From NCBI GenBank assembly GCA_016713245.1, contig JADJPM010000004.1, forward strand, positions 1,922,001-1,986,000: a DNA stretch of 64,000 bases, read 5' to 3'. Under the pieces are notes generated by a model. It had not been told where the DNA came from and made no database searches. It was given only the letters and a program-made list of their open reading frames with translations. The DNA is from Verrucomicrobiaceae bacterium. GTDB taxonomy: Bacteria > Verrucomicrobiota > Verrucomicrobiia > Verrucomicrobiales > Verrucomicrobiaceae. A program made the position numbers and the translations under genes. Shown here piece by piece: positions 45,699 to 54,167 of this stretch (position 1 is the first letter of the stretch; each line of letters starts with the position of its first letter).

Positions 45699-45717
45699 GT
45701 TTCAGATAGTTCTGAAA
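45699..45717. promoter_or_regulatory. Candidate GbsR operator upstream of its own gene
   Basis: TTTCAG-ATAGTT-CTGAAA, a perfect 6+6 inverted repeat five bases upstream of the start codon at 45694. Read on the minus strand it matches the site at 45131-45150 as TTTC-N9-TGAAAC. Suggests autoregulation. Confidence 0.55.
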
Positions 45718-45744
45718 GAACGAAGGCGCAAGCGAAGATCTAGG

Positions 45745-47541
45745 CTATTCCTTCTTCGCTTCGGCAGGGGCGGGAGCACGGTTGCGATCGGAGTAAAAGA
45801 CCATCGGCATGGTGAGGCTTTCTTTGGAGCCCACGGGCATGGCGATGAGTGGATGGATGACCTTGAATGGAAACTCCGGCGACGGGCTGAAGTCCTTCTC
45901 AAAGGCCAGCATCGGTCCGCGGAAGATCAAATCTCGCCATTCGCCATACGGACCGGTGAAGACATCGGAGAAACGCTCGCCCTTGCTGGAAACGGGCGTC
46001 ATCACGAAGCCAGCCAGACGTGCTTTACGGTCTGCGGCGGCCTTTTGGAACGTGGCAAAATCCTCGCGTTGCACTGGCAGGGCGGCGCAGGGGACATCGG
46101 CATACCAAGCGACGAAGGCTGGTGCATCCGAGATGAGGAACTCATCGGCCTCGACGAGCTCTCGCAGAATGGCTGCACGTTCCGGGATGAAGGGCGGCCA
46201 ATGCGGCTGCATACGGCTGCCCAAGGTGAGACCGAATTTGAGATAGACCGGCAGGTTCACGAGCATCGGAAGTGCAGTGATGCCGAGTGCCACCGCAGCG
46301 CCACCCCATTGTGCCCAAAAGGTACGGCCATTGTGAAGGCGGCTCCACATCACCACGAGCATCGCCGCACCAAAGAGGCTCATCGCAGGCATGAGCACGA
46401 TGTAAAGCGCATTATCATCCACCAGCTTCTCCGGCAGGCCGACGAGCCCCATGCCGATGAGCACGCAGGCAAAGACGAGCGCCAGGGCCCAGCGAGCACT
46501 CGCGGCATCCACCCGGCGAAAAGGGTGCATCAGGGAAGGAAAGAAAAACACGGCCACCACACTGTAGCCGAGGTAGCCAAAGAGGCTGGAGAGCTGGTCC
46601 TGCCAGCTCAGGCCCACGCGGCGCAGAAGATCATCAAGCACGAGACTGGTGATGCCGGGACTCAGATCCCGCTGAATGAGATCAGGATTCATCGAAGCGA
46701 GCTGAGCCTGAAAGAGGGCCTTGGCGGCACCGAGTGGGTCTCCGCAAAGTTGCATCTGCCACCAGCCCCAGCCGGAGAGGGCAGCGAAGGGAATCGCGGC
46801 GACCAAAAAGGCTCCCACACGACCTCCCGGTAGAAAGAAGGCGATGCCAAGGATGAGGCCGAGCACCAGCCAGACGGCCAGCCAATGCGTGAGCACCATC
46901 GCGGCGCACACCAGCCCCAGCCCAGCGAGCACGGGCCCTATCGCTTGGCCTTCCGCAGCTCTCGCGGCAGCAGCAGCTAGCAGGCGGAATGCCAGCGCAA
47001 ACTCCAAGGTGAGTAGCGCCTTCGAGGAGCCGCTCACCGCCATTTCCCAGCCTGGCATGCAAACGAGCAGGGCGATGGCTGTGATGGCAGCCACCTTTTC
47101 ATCGAAGAGTCGCCTCGCGGCACCGTGGGTGAAGTAGATCGTCAGCAGCCAGCAGACGACACCGAAGGCGGCGATCAGCCGATCAAAGAAATAGATCGGG
47201 CTACCGCCTTTATAGGGGGCGTATTCGCTCAGAGGCTGAAAGATGCGAAAAGCCGCTGCCAGCACCAGAGGCTGCAGGGGCGGCTGCGTGGTCTCTGGCA
47301 TCGCCAGTGGGGAAGGGGACTTCTCCGCTTTTTCCATCTGTGCCCAGGCGTAGGGCTGCACGACTTTTGACTGCCAGGAAAACGTCCGCGACACCTGGCG
47401 GGCGAGCTGCGCCTGATGCATGCCCTCCACGCTGCTAAGGCCCCGAAAAGTCACAAACACATGGATCAAGGCCAGCGCCACCGCCGCAAAGTAAAAGGCC
47501 AGCCGCAGGGCGGCGCCGGGAGAGGAGGGTTGGGAACTCAT
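45745..47541 (-). CDS. PMT/GT39-like multi-pass membrane glycosyltransferase
   Basis: 598 residues, about ten or more TM segments. The N-terminal loop FRGLSSVEGMHQAQLARQVSR corresponds to the DE-containing first periplasmic loop of the PMT/ArnT family (here SVEGMHQAQLAR, with Glu but not Asp-Glu). Later KGGSPIYFFDRLIAAF, and a periplasmic C-terminal domain. Such enzymes move sugars from polyprenyl phosphates onto proteins or lipids. The start at 47541 is preferred as the upstream frame overlaps the preceding gene. It lies 52 bp downstream of another membrane protein gene. Confidence 0.8.
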   Translation of the reverse strand: MSSQPSSPGAALRLAFYFAAVALALIHVFVTFRGLSSVEGMHQAQLARQVSRTFSWQSKVVQPYAWAQMEKAEKSPSPLAMPETTQPPLQPLVLAAAFRIFQPLSEYAPYKGGSPIYFFDRLIAAFGVVCWLLTIYFTHGAARRLFDEKVAAITAIALLVCMPGWEMAVSGSSKALLTLEFALAFRLLAAAAARAAEGQAIGPVLAGLGLVCAAMVLTHWLAVWLVLGLILGIAFFLPGGRVGAFLVAAIPFAALSGWGWWQMQLCGDPLGAAKALFQAQLASMNPDLIQRDLSPGITSLVLDDLLRRVGLSWQDQLSSLFGYLGYSVVAVFFFPSLMHPFRRVDAASARWALALVFACVLIGMGLVGLPEKLVDDNALYIVLMPAMSLFGAAMLVVMWSRLHNGRTFWAQWGGAAVALGITALPMLVNLPVYLKFGLTLGSRMQPHWPPFIPERAAILRELVEADEFLISDAPAFVAWYADVPCAALPVQREDFATFQKAAADRKARLAGFVMTPVSSKGERFSDVFTGPYGEWRDLIFRGPMLAFEKDFSPSPEFPFKVIHPLIAMPVGSKESLTMPMVFYSDRNRAPAPAEAKKE

Positions 47542-47593
47542 GGCGCGGAATCTCACTCGCGAAGCTGTTTTTGCCAGCGGAGAAGCGGCCTGC

Positions 47594-48208
47594 TCACATG
47601 TCCTTGGTGATGACCACGTCTTTGCCCACGAAAAGCCCCAGCACCGCACCGCCAATCACCCACGCGAAAAAGTGATCCGCCACTTTCACGATGGCATCAC
47701 GGCCTGGATGCTCGAACCAAATCCACATCGGCAGTTCACACACCAGACCGGCAAAAAGTCCCCCTGCGGCCACAAAGACGATTCGCGCCGGATACGCCAG
47801 CATCGCGGGAGCCAGCATGCCAGCGATCAGCGTGGCGCAAACCAAGGTGCGAAGGAAGGAGGTGAGCAAATTCCCGCTCATGCTCATCTCTCGCCGTCCC
47901 GGACGCACCACCGCATAGACGAAGGGGCCGTTCTCGCGGGCTTTTTCATAGTCTGCCGCTGCTTTTTTGGCCTCTTCGGGCGTGGCGTGCTTCGAGGGGC
48001 GGGGCTTTGCCGGCATCACATAGATCCCCGCGCCGCTGCTGGCCTGCGTATTCGAGTTCGACATCGAAGGAGCCAGGATTTCCGCCATCGCTCGTTCATC
48101 GCGAAACTGTCGCCATGAACTCTCGTGCCAGCCCAGCGCCGTCCAGGAAAGAGCCTCCCAGGTAAACACCGCCATCGCCGTCAAAATCACTCCAAGAACA
48201 AATTTCAT
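47594..48208 (-). CDS. Membrane protein of unknown function upstream of the PMT-like gene
   Basis: 204 residues. One TM segment at the N-terminus (FVLGVILTAMAVFTWEALSW), a periplasmic stretch rich in Pro and Lys (VMPAKPRPSKHATPEEAKK), and about three C-terminal TM segments (LVCATLIAGMLAPAMLAYP; IVFVAAGGLFAGLVCELPMW; FFAWVIGGAVLGLFVGKDV). No family recognised. Probably cotranscribed with the PMT-like gene. Confidence 0.8.
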   Translation of the reverse strand: MKFVLGVILTAMAVFTWEALSWTALGWHESSWRQFRDERAMAEILAPSMSNSNTQASSGAGIYVMPAKPRPSKHATPEEAKKAAADYEKARENGPFVYAVVRPGRREMSMSGNLLTSFLRTLVCATLIAGMLAPAMLAYPARIVFVAAGGLFAGLVCELPMWIWFEHPGRDAIVKVADHFFAWVIGGAVLGLFVGKDVVITKDM

Positions 48209-48296
48209 AAGCCACCGGCTTTAGACCTGAACCCACGCAGCCGCAAGGCACGATGAGCCCGGGGAGAAATCTCATCGCTACGGCGGTTCCTCACGC

Positions 48297-48530
48297 TCAA
48301 ACCTCCGCCTGATGGCATCGCTGGCACTGGCGGCAGAGATCGCACGTAGCCTTCGCATCTGCATGACAGCGCTCGCAGCTCAGGCAAAGGGCGCAAATGC
48401 GCTGATGGCGTGCTAAGACCGCCTCAAAGCCTCGCCGGGCAACGCTCGGGCAGGGTGGGGGACCCGGACAAGGCACGGAGGCAGCCTCGGGGAGACGTCC
48501 GGAATCGGGTGGAAGGAAGGTCTTGGTCAT
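48297..48530 (-). CDS. Small cysteine-rich protein with CxxC clusters
   Basis: 77 residues. The C-terminal third has two clusters of closely spaced cysteines: CALCLSCERCH and CDLCRQCQRCH, each CxxCxxCxxCH. There is no signal peptide, so zinc or another metal is more likely than haem c despite the two CxxCH motifs. No family recognised. Divergent from cdsA; a strong palindrome lies in the shared upstream region. Confidence 0.5.
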   Translation of the reverse strand: MTKTFLPPDSGRLPEAASVPCPGPPPCPSVARRGFEAVLARHQRICALCLSCERCHADAKATCDLCRQCQRCHQAEV

Positions 48531-48584
48531 AAATAGGGCACGGGCACTCCCCGCAGACTCTCATTCCCAATCGGGCGGGGATTA

Positions 48585-48613
48585 TGACAAAAAATCTGGA
48601 GAAATTTTTGTCA
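48585..48613. promoter_or_regulatory. Palindromic operator-like site upstream of cdsA and the Cys-rich gene
   Basis: TGACAAAAA-N11-TTTTTGTCA, perfect 9-bp half-sites with an A+T-rich core in an otherwise G+C-rich divergent intergenic region. Looks like a repressor site; the protein that binds it is unknown. No other copy seen in this window. Confidence 0.5.
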
Positions 48614-48743
48614 CCGAGGCCGGAAAAGGCATCCACGGGGCCTGAGCGCCACACCTCACGGTCGCCGCCGCGCCTCATTATCACATTGCCCAACTCACGC
48701 CCCTGCGCTCTAAATGGGCCGCTCTCTCCTCCAGCCAGCCCGC

Positions 48744-49649
48744 ATGTCCGAATCCGCCGCCGCAGCCCCGCCGCCGACGCCTCCCAGCAGGCGTCGCGTC
48801 TTTGCCTCCCGGCTGATCAGCACCTTGGTGCTTTGGGGCGTCATCATGACGGCTTTTCAATACAAGAGCGAATGGCTCGTCCTCGCCATCACAGGTCTTT
48901 TCGGCATCGCCGGAGCTCTCGAATACTACCGCCTTCTCCGTAGCGATCCGCAGGCACGCTCCTTCAATCTCCTCGGCTGCGTCATCTGCCTCGTTTACTG
49001 GGTCTCCGTCGGCGTCTTCCTCAGTCACAATCGCGCCGCTGATCTCATGTGGCTCGATCTCGCTGCACTCACCGCCAGCGTGCATGGCAGCTTCCTCCTC
49101 TGCTACCGCCACCAACTCGAGGGCGTGCTCACGCTCCAGCGCATCTTCAACACCGTCTTCGGCGTCGTTTATACCGTCATCTTCTTCGGCTTCATGGTGA
49201 AGCTCATCTACTTCTACCCCGGCGAGCCGATGAAGGGCAGCTTCCTCATGCTCTTCCTCATCATGGTGACGAAATTCAGCGACATGGGCGCTTATCTCGT
49301 CGGTGTGTGTTTCGGGAAGCACAAAATGATCCCGCACATCAGCCCCGCGAAATCCTGGGAAGGCTTCTTCGGCTCCTTTCTCGGTTCCTTCGGGGCCGCC
49401 GCCCTCATGCTCGCCTGGATTCCTGATAAGCTCGCCCCGCTGAACTGGTTTCACGGCATGATCCTCGCCCCCATCCTCTGCGCCACCGCCGTCACCGGCG
49501 ATCTCGCCGAGTCCGTGCTGAAGCGCTGCGTTGCCATCAAAGACAGCGGCCACAAGCTCCCCGGCATCGGCGGCATCCTCGACCTCACTGACAGCCTCCT
49601 CTTCACTGCACCCGTGTTCTATTTCTATCTGAGTGCGGTGTGGCGCTAA
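48744..49649 (+). CDS. cdsA: Phosphatidate cytidylyltransferase
   Basis: Makes CDP-diacylglycerol from phosphatidic acid and CTP at the inner membrane. 301 residues, about seven TM segments. The family signature is at the C-terminus: SVLKRCVAIKDSGHKLPGIGG followed by DLTDSLLFTAP; also FSDMGAYLVG and SPAKSWEGFFGS. I use the ATG at 48744; one at 48714 in frame would add ten residues. First gene of the usual cdsA-dxr order. Confidence 0.94.
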   Translation: MSESAAAAPPPTPPSRRRVFASRLISTLVLWGVIMTAFQYKSEWLVLAITGLFGIAGALEYYRLLRSDPQARSFNLLGCVICLVYWVSVGVFLSHNRAADLMWLDLAALTASVHGSFLLCYRHQLEGVLTLQRIFNTVFGVVYTVIFFGFMVKLIYFYPGEPMKGSFLMLFLIMVTKFSDMGAYLVGVCFGKHKMIPHISPAKSWEGFFGSFLGSFGAAALMLAWIPDKLAPLNWFHGMILAPILCATAVTGDLAESVLKRCVAIKDSGHKLPGIGGILDLTDSLLFTAPVFYFYLSAVWR

Positions 49650-49650
49650 C

Positions 49651-49803
49651 CGTCGTCCTCGAACTCGCACTCCTCCTCGTCCTCGATTCTTCCGCTCCGC
49701 TTCTCTCAATGCTCCGAACGACCTGAACCTACTCGATTGCCGTCCTGCATCGATTGCTTGGTGACCGAGGACGAGTTCGAGTAGGAGGACGAGGACGATT
49801 CTC
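49651..49803. repeat. Imperfect inverted repeat of TCGTCCTCG-type low-complexity arms
   Basis: Left arm 49654-49687 and right arm 49765-49799 both consist of TCGTCCTCG and ACTCG/CTCCTC-like units and pair imperfectly around a loop of about 78 bp. It fills most of the gap between cdsA and dxr. Of simple-sequence type, probably a mobile or expanding intergenic repeat rather than a gene. Confidence 0.55.
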
Positions 49804-49865
49804 TCCCTGTCTCCTCCTCTCCCCTTCTCAAAGTCTCCCCTTCTTCCAGTCTCCGCCTCCCCTTC

Positions 49866-51050
49866 ATGCCCGCCAAACGCGTCATCCTCCTCGGCTCCAC
49901 CGGTTCCATCGGCACCAGCGCCCTCAAAGTGGCCCGCGATCTCCCTGAGCGCATGCAGATCGTCGGCCTCGCCGCGAACAGCAGCGCCGATGCGCTCGTT
50001 GAGCAGGCCATCGAGACCGGCGTGAAGCACGTCGCCCTCACCGATGCCGCCGCAGCGGCCAAAGCCAAGTCTCAGCTCCCGAATGGCGTCACCCTTCACA
50101 CCGGCACCCAGGGCCTCATCGACCTCGTCAACGAATGCGAGGCCGACATGGTCCTCGTCGCCATCGTGGGCACCGCGGGCCTTGCCCCGGCCCTCGCGGC
50201 CATCGAGCGTGGCATGCACCTCGCCGTCGCCAGCAAGGAAATCCTCGTCATGGCCGGCGAGGCCGTCACGGAGGCCGCGAAACGGAAAAACGTGAATTTG
50301 CTGCCCGTGGACAGCGAGCACAACGCCATCTTCCAGTGCCTCGAAGGCCACCGCCACAGCGAGGTGCGCCGCATTTTGCTCACCGCCAGCGGCGGCCCCT
50401 TCCGCCAATTGCCCGCCGATCAACTCCCGCAGGTCACCGTCGCCCAGGCCTTGAAGCATCCCACTTGGACCATGGGCCGGAAGATCACCATCGACAGCGC
50501 CACGCTCTTCAACAAGGGCCTGGAGATGATCGAGGCCAAATGGCTCTTCGACGTGCCCATGGACAAAATCGAAGTCGTCGTCCATCCGCAAAGCATCGTC
50601 CACAGCATGGTCGAGTTCGCCGACAACAGCGTCATCGCCCAGCTCAGCCATAGCGACATGTGCTTCCCCATCCAATACGCCGTCACCTGGCCCGACCGCG
50701 TCCCGAATAATTTGCGGCCACTCGACTTCGCCAAGCTCGCCGCCCTCCACTTCGAAGCCCCCCGCGTCGATGACTTCCCCGCGCTGAATCTCGCCCGCCA
50801 CGCCGGCACCATCGGCGGCACCCTCCCCGCCGTCCTCAACGCCGCCAACGAAGTCGCCGTCGAAGCCTTCCTCAACGGCCAACTCACCTTTCCCGGCATC
50901 TGGCAGACCGTCGAACGCGTCATGACCGCCCATCACGTCATCGCGCATCCCACCCTGGAAGCCCTCATCGAAGCCGATGGCTGGGCTCGACGGGAAGCGA
51001 AAGGGGTAGTTTTCAAGTCAACTCGGTCACCGATTCATTATGCAACCTGA
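49866..51050 (+). CDS. dxr: 1-deoxy-D-xylulose 5-phosphate reductoisomerase, C-terminus altered
   Basis: Second step of the MEP pathway. 394 residues: NADPH site VILLGSTGSIGTSALKV, metal and substrate residues in LPVDSEHNAIFQCL, LTASGGPFR, TWTMGRKITIDSATLFNKGLE and HPQSIVHSMVEF, and FPALNLARHAGTIGG. Everything to EADGWARREAK looks normal; the last fifteen or so residues (VVFKSTRSPIHYAT) do not resemble dxr ends and coincide with the start of A+T-richer DNA. The gene probably lost its own 3' end to an insertion and gained a new stop; function should be preserved. The next gene starts inside it. Confidence 0.93.
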   Translation: MPAKRVILLGSTGSIGTSALKVARDLPERMQIVGLAANSSADALVEQAIETGVKHVALTDAAAAAKAKSQLPNGVTLHTGTQGLIDLVNECEADMVLVAIVGTAGLAPALAAIERGMHLAVASKEILVMAGEAVTEAAKRKNVNLLPVDSEHNAIFQCLEGHRHSEVRRILLTASGGPFRQLPADQLPQVTVAQALKHPTWTMGRKITIDSATLFNKGLEMIEAKWLFDVPMDKIEVVVHPQSIVHSMVEFADNSVIAQLSHSDMCFPIQYAVTWPDRVPNNLRPLDFAKLAALHFEAPRVDDFPALNLARHAGTIGGTLPAVLNAANEVAVEAFLNGQLTFPGIWQTVERVMTAHHVIAHPTLEALIEADGWARREAKGVVFKSTRSPIHYAT

Positions 51051-52380
51051 AGCTGTCAGTCAGCCCCGCTGGGCTAAGCCTCTATGCAGAGATTTCGCGT
51101 CTGTGGTTGATCACCACGTTCTGGCCGAGGTTTTGACGATTGCGGCATCGACCCAAGTTATCTCAAGCCAAAAACTAATGTCTCCAGATGATGGTTTGGG
51201 CGCACGCCTCCGTAAGTTAATCAAGATACGACAGGCGACACAGACCAGCGCCACTGGTCTAATGACCCTCCTCACCAGATTCCGTTGGTTGCAGAAAGCA
51301 CAAACTGGCGAGGGCCACTGCATAACCGATGAAGGCAGAAGAGTCCTTGCGCTCAACAAAGTGGCTCCTGATCGCTTCCGCATTGGGGTCACCGAAGCAC
51401 TACATAAATACTACACCATTCCAGGATGGTTCATCGAACGGCTTTTCGCCCTTAACCCAAAAGGGGAAGGGCAAATTGTACTTCCAGCCCCCCGCCGTCG
51501 ATTCAAAGCCACAAAGGCGATGCAAAGTGACTGTGACTGGACCAGCTATCTCTCAGATGAAACCGCAGCGAGCATAGTTGAGGTTAACAATCGTCTTCCA
51601 GGCTCATTCCCCGTCGATAACAAGTCGTGGCTAGACAGCGTTGAACGGGAGTGGAACATGCTCAGCGCTGAAACAAATGCGGACGGAACGCTCCGAAAAC
51701 GGCGGGGCACCCAAAAAGACAAACACACCGCGAAATATGGAGTTCGCGGTCGACTTCTTCACGCAATGCGGGAAGCCGCCATTAAACTGCTTTTCAGTGA
51801 ACGCTGGGCTGACTTACAGCCAGACTTCGCATTTGCACCATTGAGTTATCGCGCCAGTCAGGTTTGGTGTCCCCGACTTGGGGAATTAGAACTGATCTTT
51901 TACACTGACTATCATCCAGACGTTAGCGGGCGTTTGATCGTGCCTTGTGCGAACTTTCGTCCGTCCACAACACTGAGGTCAATCGAAGACCGTTTTCTGC
52001 CAATCGGAATACGGAATCCAAATGGCATCCACCTCGCCCTCCATCACCCACAATGGGCTAGTTTTCGTTCAATGTTTGCCAAGGACCTGTTTGAGGTTTA
52101 CCGCATCAACTCGTTACGCGCCAAAATTCGGTACATCTCCCTACTTGCAGTTAGGGATGAAGTGTGTCGCCGTCTTCGCATAAGCGCCAACCGCTTCGAT
52201 ATTTTTCTCGAAGCGTTGTACACCGAAAACGCCCGGGGAGCGCTGCCCGATATTGGCATCGATTCGATCTCTGTTGAGAGCGATCTCCGGCTAGATCAAA
52301 GATCCGATGTTGGGCTAAATCAGCGACCTGTCTATGTTAACCGAATTCCGAGGTCTTTAATTGCGATCAAATCATTATGA
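51040..52380 (+). CDS. Island gene A: winged-helix-like protein of unknown function
   Basis: 446 residues, overlapping the dxr stop by 11 bp. A winged-helix-like segment is visible near residues 55-105 (SATGLMTLLTRFRWLQKAQT, ITDEGRRVLALNK). A basic patch follows near 215-230 (RKRRGTQKDKH). The rest has no family I recognise; ILFYTDY-like LELIFYTDYHPDVSGRLIV and VRDEVCRRLRISANRFDIFL are in the C-terminal half, the latter perhaps a second winged helix. Codon use is visibly more A+T-rich than in flanking genes. It overlaps gene B by four bases (ATGA). Likely the DNA- or RNA-binding part of the module. Confidence 0.85.
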   Translation: MQPEAVSQPRWAKPLCRDFASVVDHHVLAEVLTIAASTQVISSQKLMSPDDGLGARLRKLIKIRQATQTSATGLMTLLTRFRWLQKAQTGEGHCITDEGRRVLALNKVAPDRFRIGVTEALHKYYTIPGWFIERLFALNPKGEGQIVLPAPRRRFKATKAMQSDCDWTSYLSDETAASIVEVNNRLPGSFPVDNKSWLDSVEREWNMLSAETNADGTLRKRRGTQKDKHTAKYGVRGRLLHAMREAAIKLLFSERWADLQPDFAFAPLSYRASQVWCPRLGELELIFYTDYHPDVSGRLIVPCANFRPSTTLRSIEDRFLPIGIRNPNGIHLALHHPQWASFRSMFAKDLFEVYRINSLRAKIRYISLLAVRDEVCRRLRISANRFDIFLEALYTENARGALPDIGIDSISVESDLRLDQRSDVGLNQRPVYVNRIPRSLIAIKSL

Positions 52381-53777
52381 GCACATCCTTATTCCTTCGC
52401 CGCCCGCTTGAACTTCCAGAAGACTTTCCAACGTCTCGATACGATTCACTCGGATTGTCTGACAATCCCTTCCCTTTTGAACCGTCGTTCAATTCAAGAA
52501 ACTTGGACAACCCACGGGTAAATGGGCAAATCTATTCAGATGAGCTCCACGAAGCGCAGGCGACTGAATTTCGTAATTGTTTGATCGGCTCGCCACATCG
52601 TCCAAAGCCAAGATCACTGGTGTTTTTGATGGATTTGGCGTCTCGAAGCGGTCGCGGGATAGGCAAGTCAGCATTCTTAAACAGACAAAATGCACGCGTA
52701 ATGGAAGATCTGGGGGCCTCAATGTCCGATAACACGGAGGTAGTGTTTTCGGTCGTGATTACACCGGATTCGAGTTCAACTCACAAAAAGTTCAGTGACT
52801 TTTGTCGCTTAATTACCCGAGCTCTCGTCGATGATGGAATTATCAGCCTGGCTCTAGCCCGCCTACGCGCGATGTCTGGTCAAATCCCGGAAGCCAAACT
52901 CGACTCAATTACCACTATGGATGAGCTTAACGTGTGCCTTCACGACGATGCTTGGATCGACCAAGGCGCAATGTGCAGTCAATGGGACCTCCCTAGCCGA
53001 ATGACATCGCGTTGGCTGGACAATCGCCTTCGCCAACAAGGCATACCTCATCAGATGGTGGATGTTTTTTCCACAAGTGGAACCCCAGAGCTAATTAGAA
53101 GCCGGTGGTTTGATGAGTTATCGAGTGCGAACTGGCGAAAAGATGGAGCTACAATCCTGTTTGAATGGCTACCAAAAATTTTTCACTTGGCTGCATTCTC
53201 ACGCGGCCTGCTACTGATTGACGAAGTCGAAAAGATCGTCACGCCAATGAACCAGCCAGAACTCAGAGCTTTTGCCGACTGTATGAGACAAGTTCTTTTT
53301 GACGGCAATCTCTTCAGTGCCCGAAGCGGGTTTTACGGGATGCTACTAACAATCCATCCATTCATCCAGGAACTGCTGGCCCCCCATTGGGACACAGCTG
53401 GCCTCGATCGCCTTGCGCCTTTGCACGATCCCGCAGGACGTGACTGTAGAATTGACTTCCCTGCACTTGATGTGCGAATGGCCGAACCGTTGGTTCGGGT
53501 TTATCTCGATCACTACCGTGCACGCCCTCCACAATCTGACCTTTCACCATTCAACAGTGAATCCCTTGTCGCAGCGATCGAGCAGAGCGGCAGACTACCC
53601 GGGCACATGCTCCAATTGCTGCACAGAGTAATAGAGCGAGCTGCTCAAAGTGGAATTCAAGTTATCGACAAAACCCTTGTCGAAACCGTCGCTCGCGGCG
53701 AGGCACCTCAGTTGGAAGTTCAAACCTTTATGGATCAATTGGCACCCGCGAGCGTCAGCCTTACCGAAACCGAATAG
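52377..53777 (+). CDS. Island gene B: P-loop ATPase (ORC/BREX-ATPase-like)
   Basis: 466 residues. Walker A near 91-98 is SGRGIGKS, with Ser in place of the first Gly/Ala of the consensus; Walker B is GLLLIDEVEK (LLLIDE at about 277-282); GMLLTIHPF may hold sensor 1. The N-terminal LGLSDNPFPFEP resembles ExeA/TniB-like ATPases, while the body (RAFADCMRQVLFDG, LDRLAPL) recalls the ATPases of BREX-type systems (DUF2791). The family assignment is tentative. Tightly coupled to gene A by ATGA, 11 bp before gene C. Probably the motor or switch of the module. Confidence 0.85.
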   Translation: MSTSLFLRRPLELPEDFPTSRYDSLGLSDNPFPFEPSFNSRNLDNPRVNGQIYSDELHEAQATEFRNCLIGSPHRPKPRSLVFLMDLASRSGRGIGKSAFLNRQNARVMEDLGASMSDNTEVVFSVVITPDSSSTHKKFSDFCRLITRALVDDGIISLALARLRAMSGQIPEAKLDSITTMDELNVCLHDDAWIDQGAMCSQWDLPSRMTSRWLDNRLRQQGIPHQMVDVFSTSGTPELIRSRWFDELSSANWRKDGATILFEWLPKIFHLAAFSRGLLLIDEVEKIVTPMNQPELRAFADCMRQVLFDGNLFSARSGFYGMLLTIHPFIQELLAPHWDTAGLDRLAPLHDPAGRDCRIDFPALDVRMAEPLVRVYLDHYRARPPQSDLSPFNSESLVAAIEQSGRLPGHMLQLLHRVIERAAQSGIQVIDKTLVETVARGEAPQLEVQTFMDQLAPASVSLTETE

Positions 53778-53788
53778 ACAATCCCCCC

Positions 53789-54154
53789 ATGGCTCAGTTT
53801 CTCAACGAACTCGATCTCATGTCACTTCTCGCAAACCCGCCAACCGGCCAAGCCCCTGCTCCAACGGACGTAGTGTGCTCGCCGGCCCACATGACGTTGG
53901 CAGTGGCACGTCTCCAGGGCAGAGATGACTGGAACGCTCTTGAAGCACAACTCCAGGCTGGGCGGAGTTCCTTCCATCAGCATATAAGCCGCGCAGCCTT
54001 AATGGTTATCGAAGTTGGCCAACACATGGATCGATTGTTTGACGATGACCTGTTGTATGAATCACATTTGCTAAATCACGCTAAGGCGGGTGTCGGCCCT
54101 GAGATAACTACCGAATTAGTTTGTCAGGAAGCAGTATCTACAATGGGCTGGTAG
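53789..54154 (+). CDS. Island gene C: small protein of unknown function
   Basis: 121 residues, no recognised family, no TM segment or signal peptide. It is acidic in the N-terminal part and helical in the middle (GRDDWNALEAQLQAG, SRAALMVIEVGQHMDRLFDDD). It lies between the ATPase (11-bp gap) and the PIN-type gene (13-bp gap), a position often held by a partner or inhibitor of the nuclease. Confidence 0.75.
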   Translation: MAQFLNELDLMSLLANPPTGQAPAPTDVVCSPAHMTLAVARLQGRDDWNALEAQLQAGRSSFHQHISRAALMVIEVGQHMDRLFDDDLLYESHLLNHAKAGVGPEITTELVCQEAVSTMGW

Positions 54155-54167
54155 TGAAGGAGTAACC

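Noticed and set aside
48297..48530. 77-aa Cys-rich protein as a c-type cytochrome because of two CxxCH motifs
   Set aside because: No signal peptide and extra cysteines at regular CxxC spacing; metal binding is more likely.
48681..50948. Minus-strand open frame (755 aa) opposite cdsA and dxr
   Set aside because: Spans two well-supported genes and an intergenic repeat; Glu/Gly/Asp-rich antisense composition.
51040..53777. Island genes A and B as Tn7-like transposition genes (TniQ/TniB)
   Set aside because: The ATPase start is faintly ExeA/TniB-like, but no transposase gene, no terminal repeats and no target duplication were found, and a PIN nuclease is not part of such elements.
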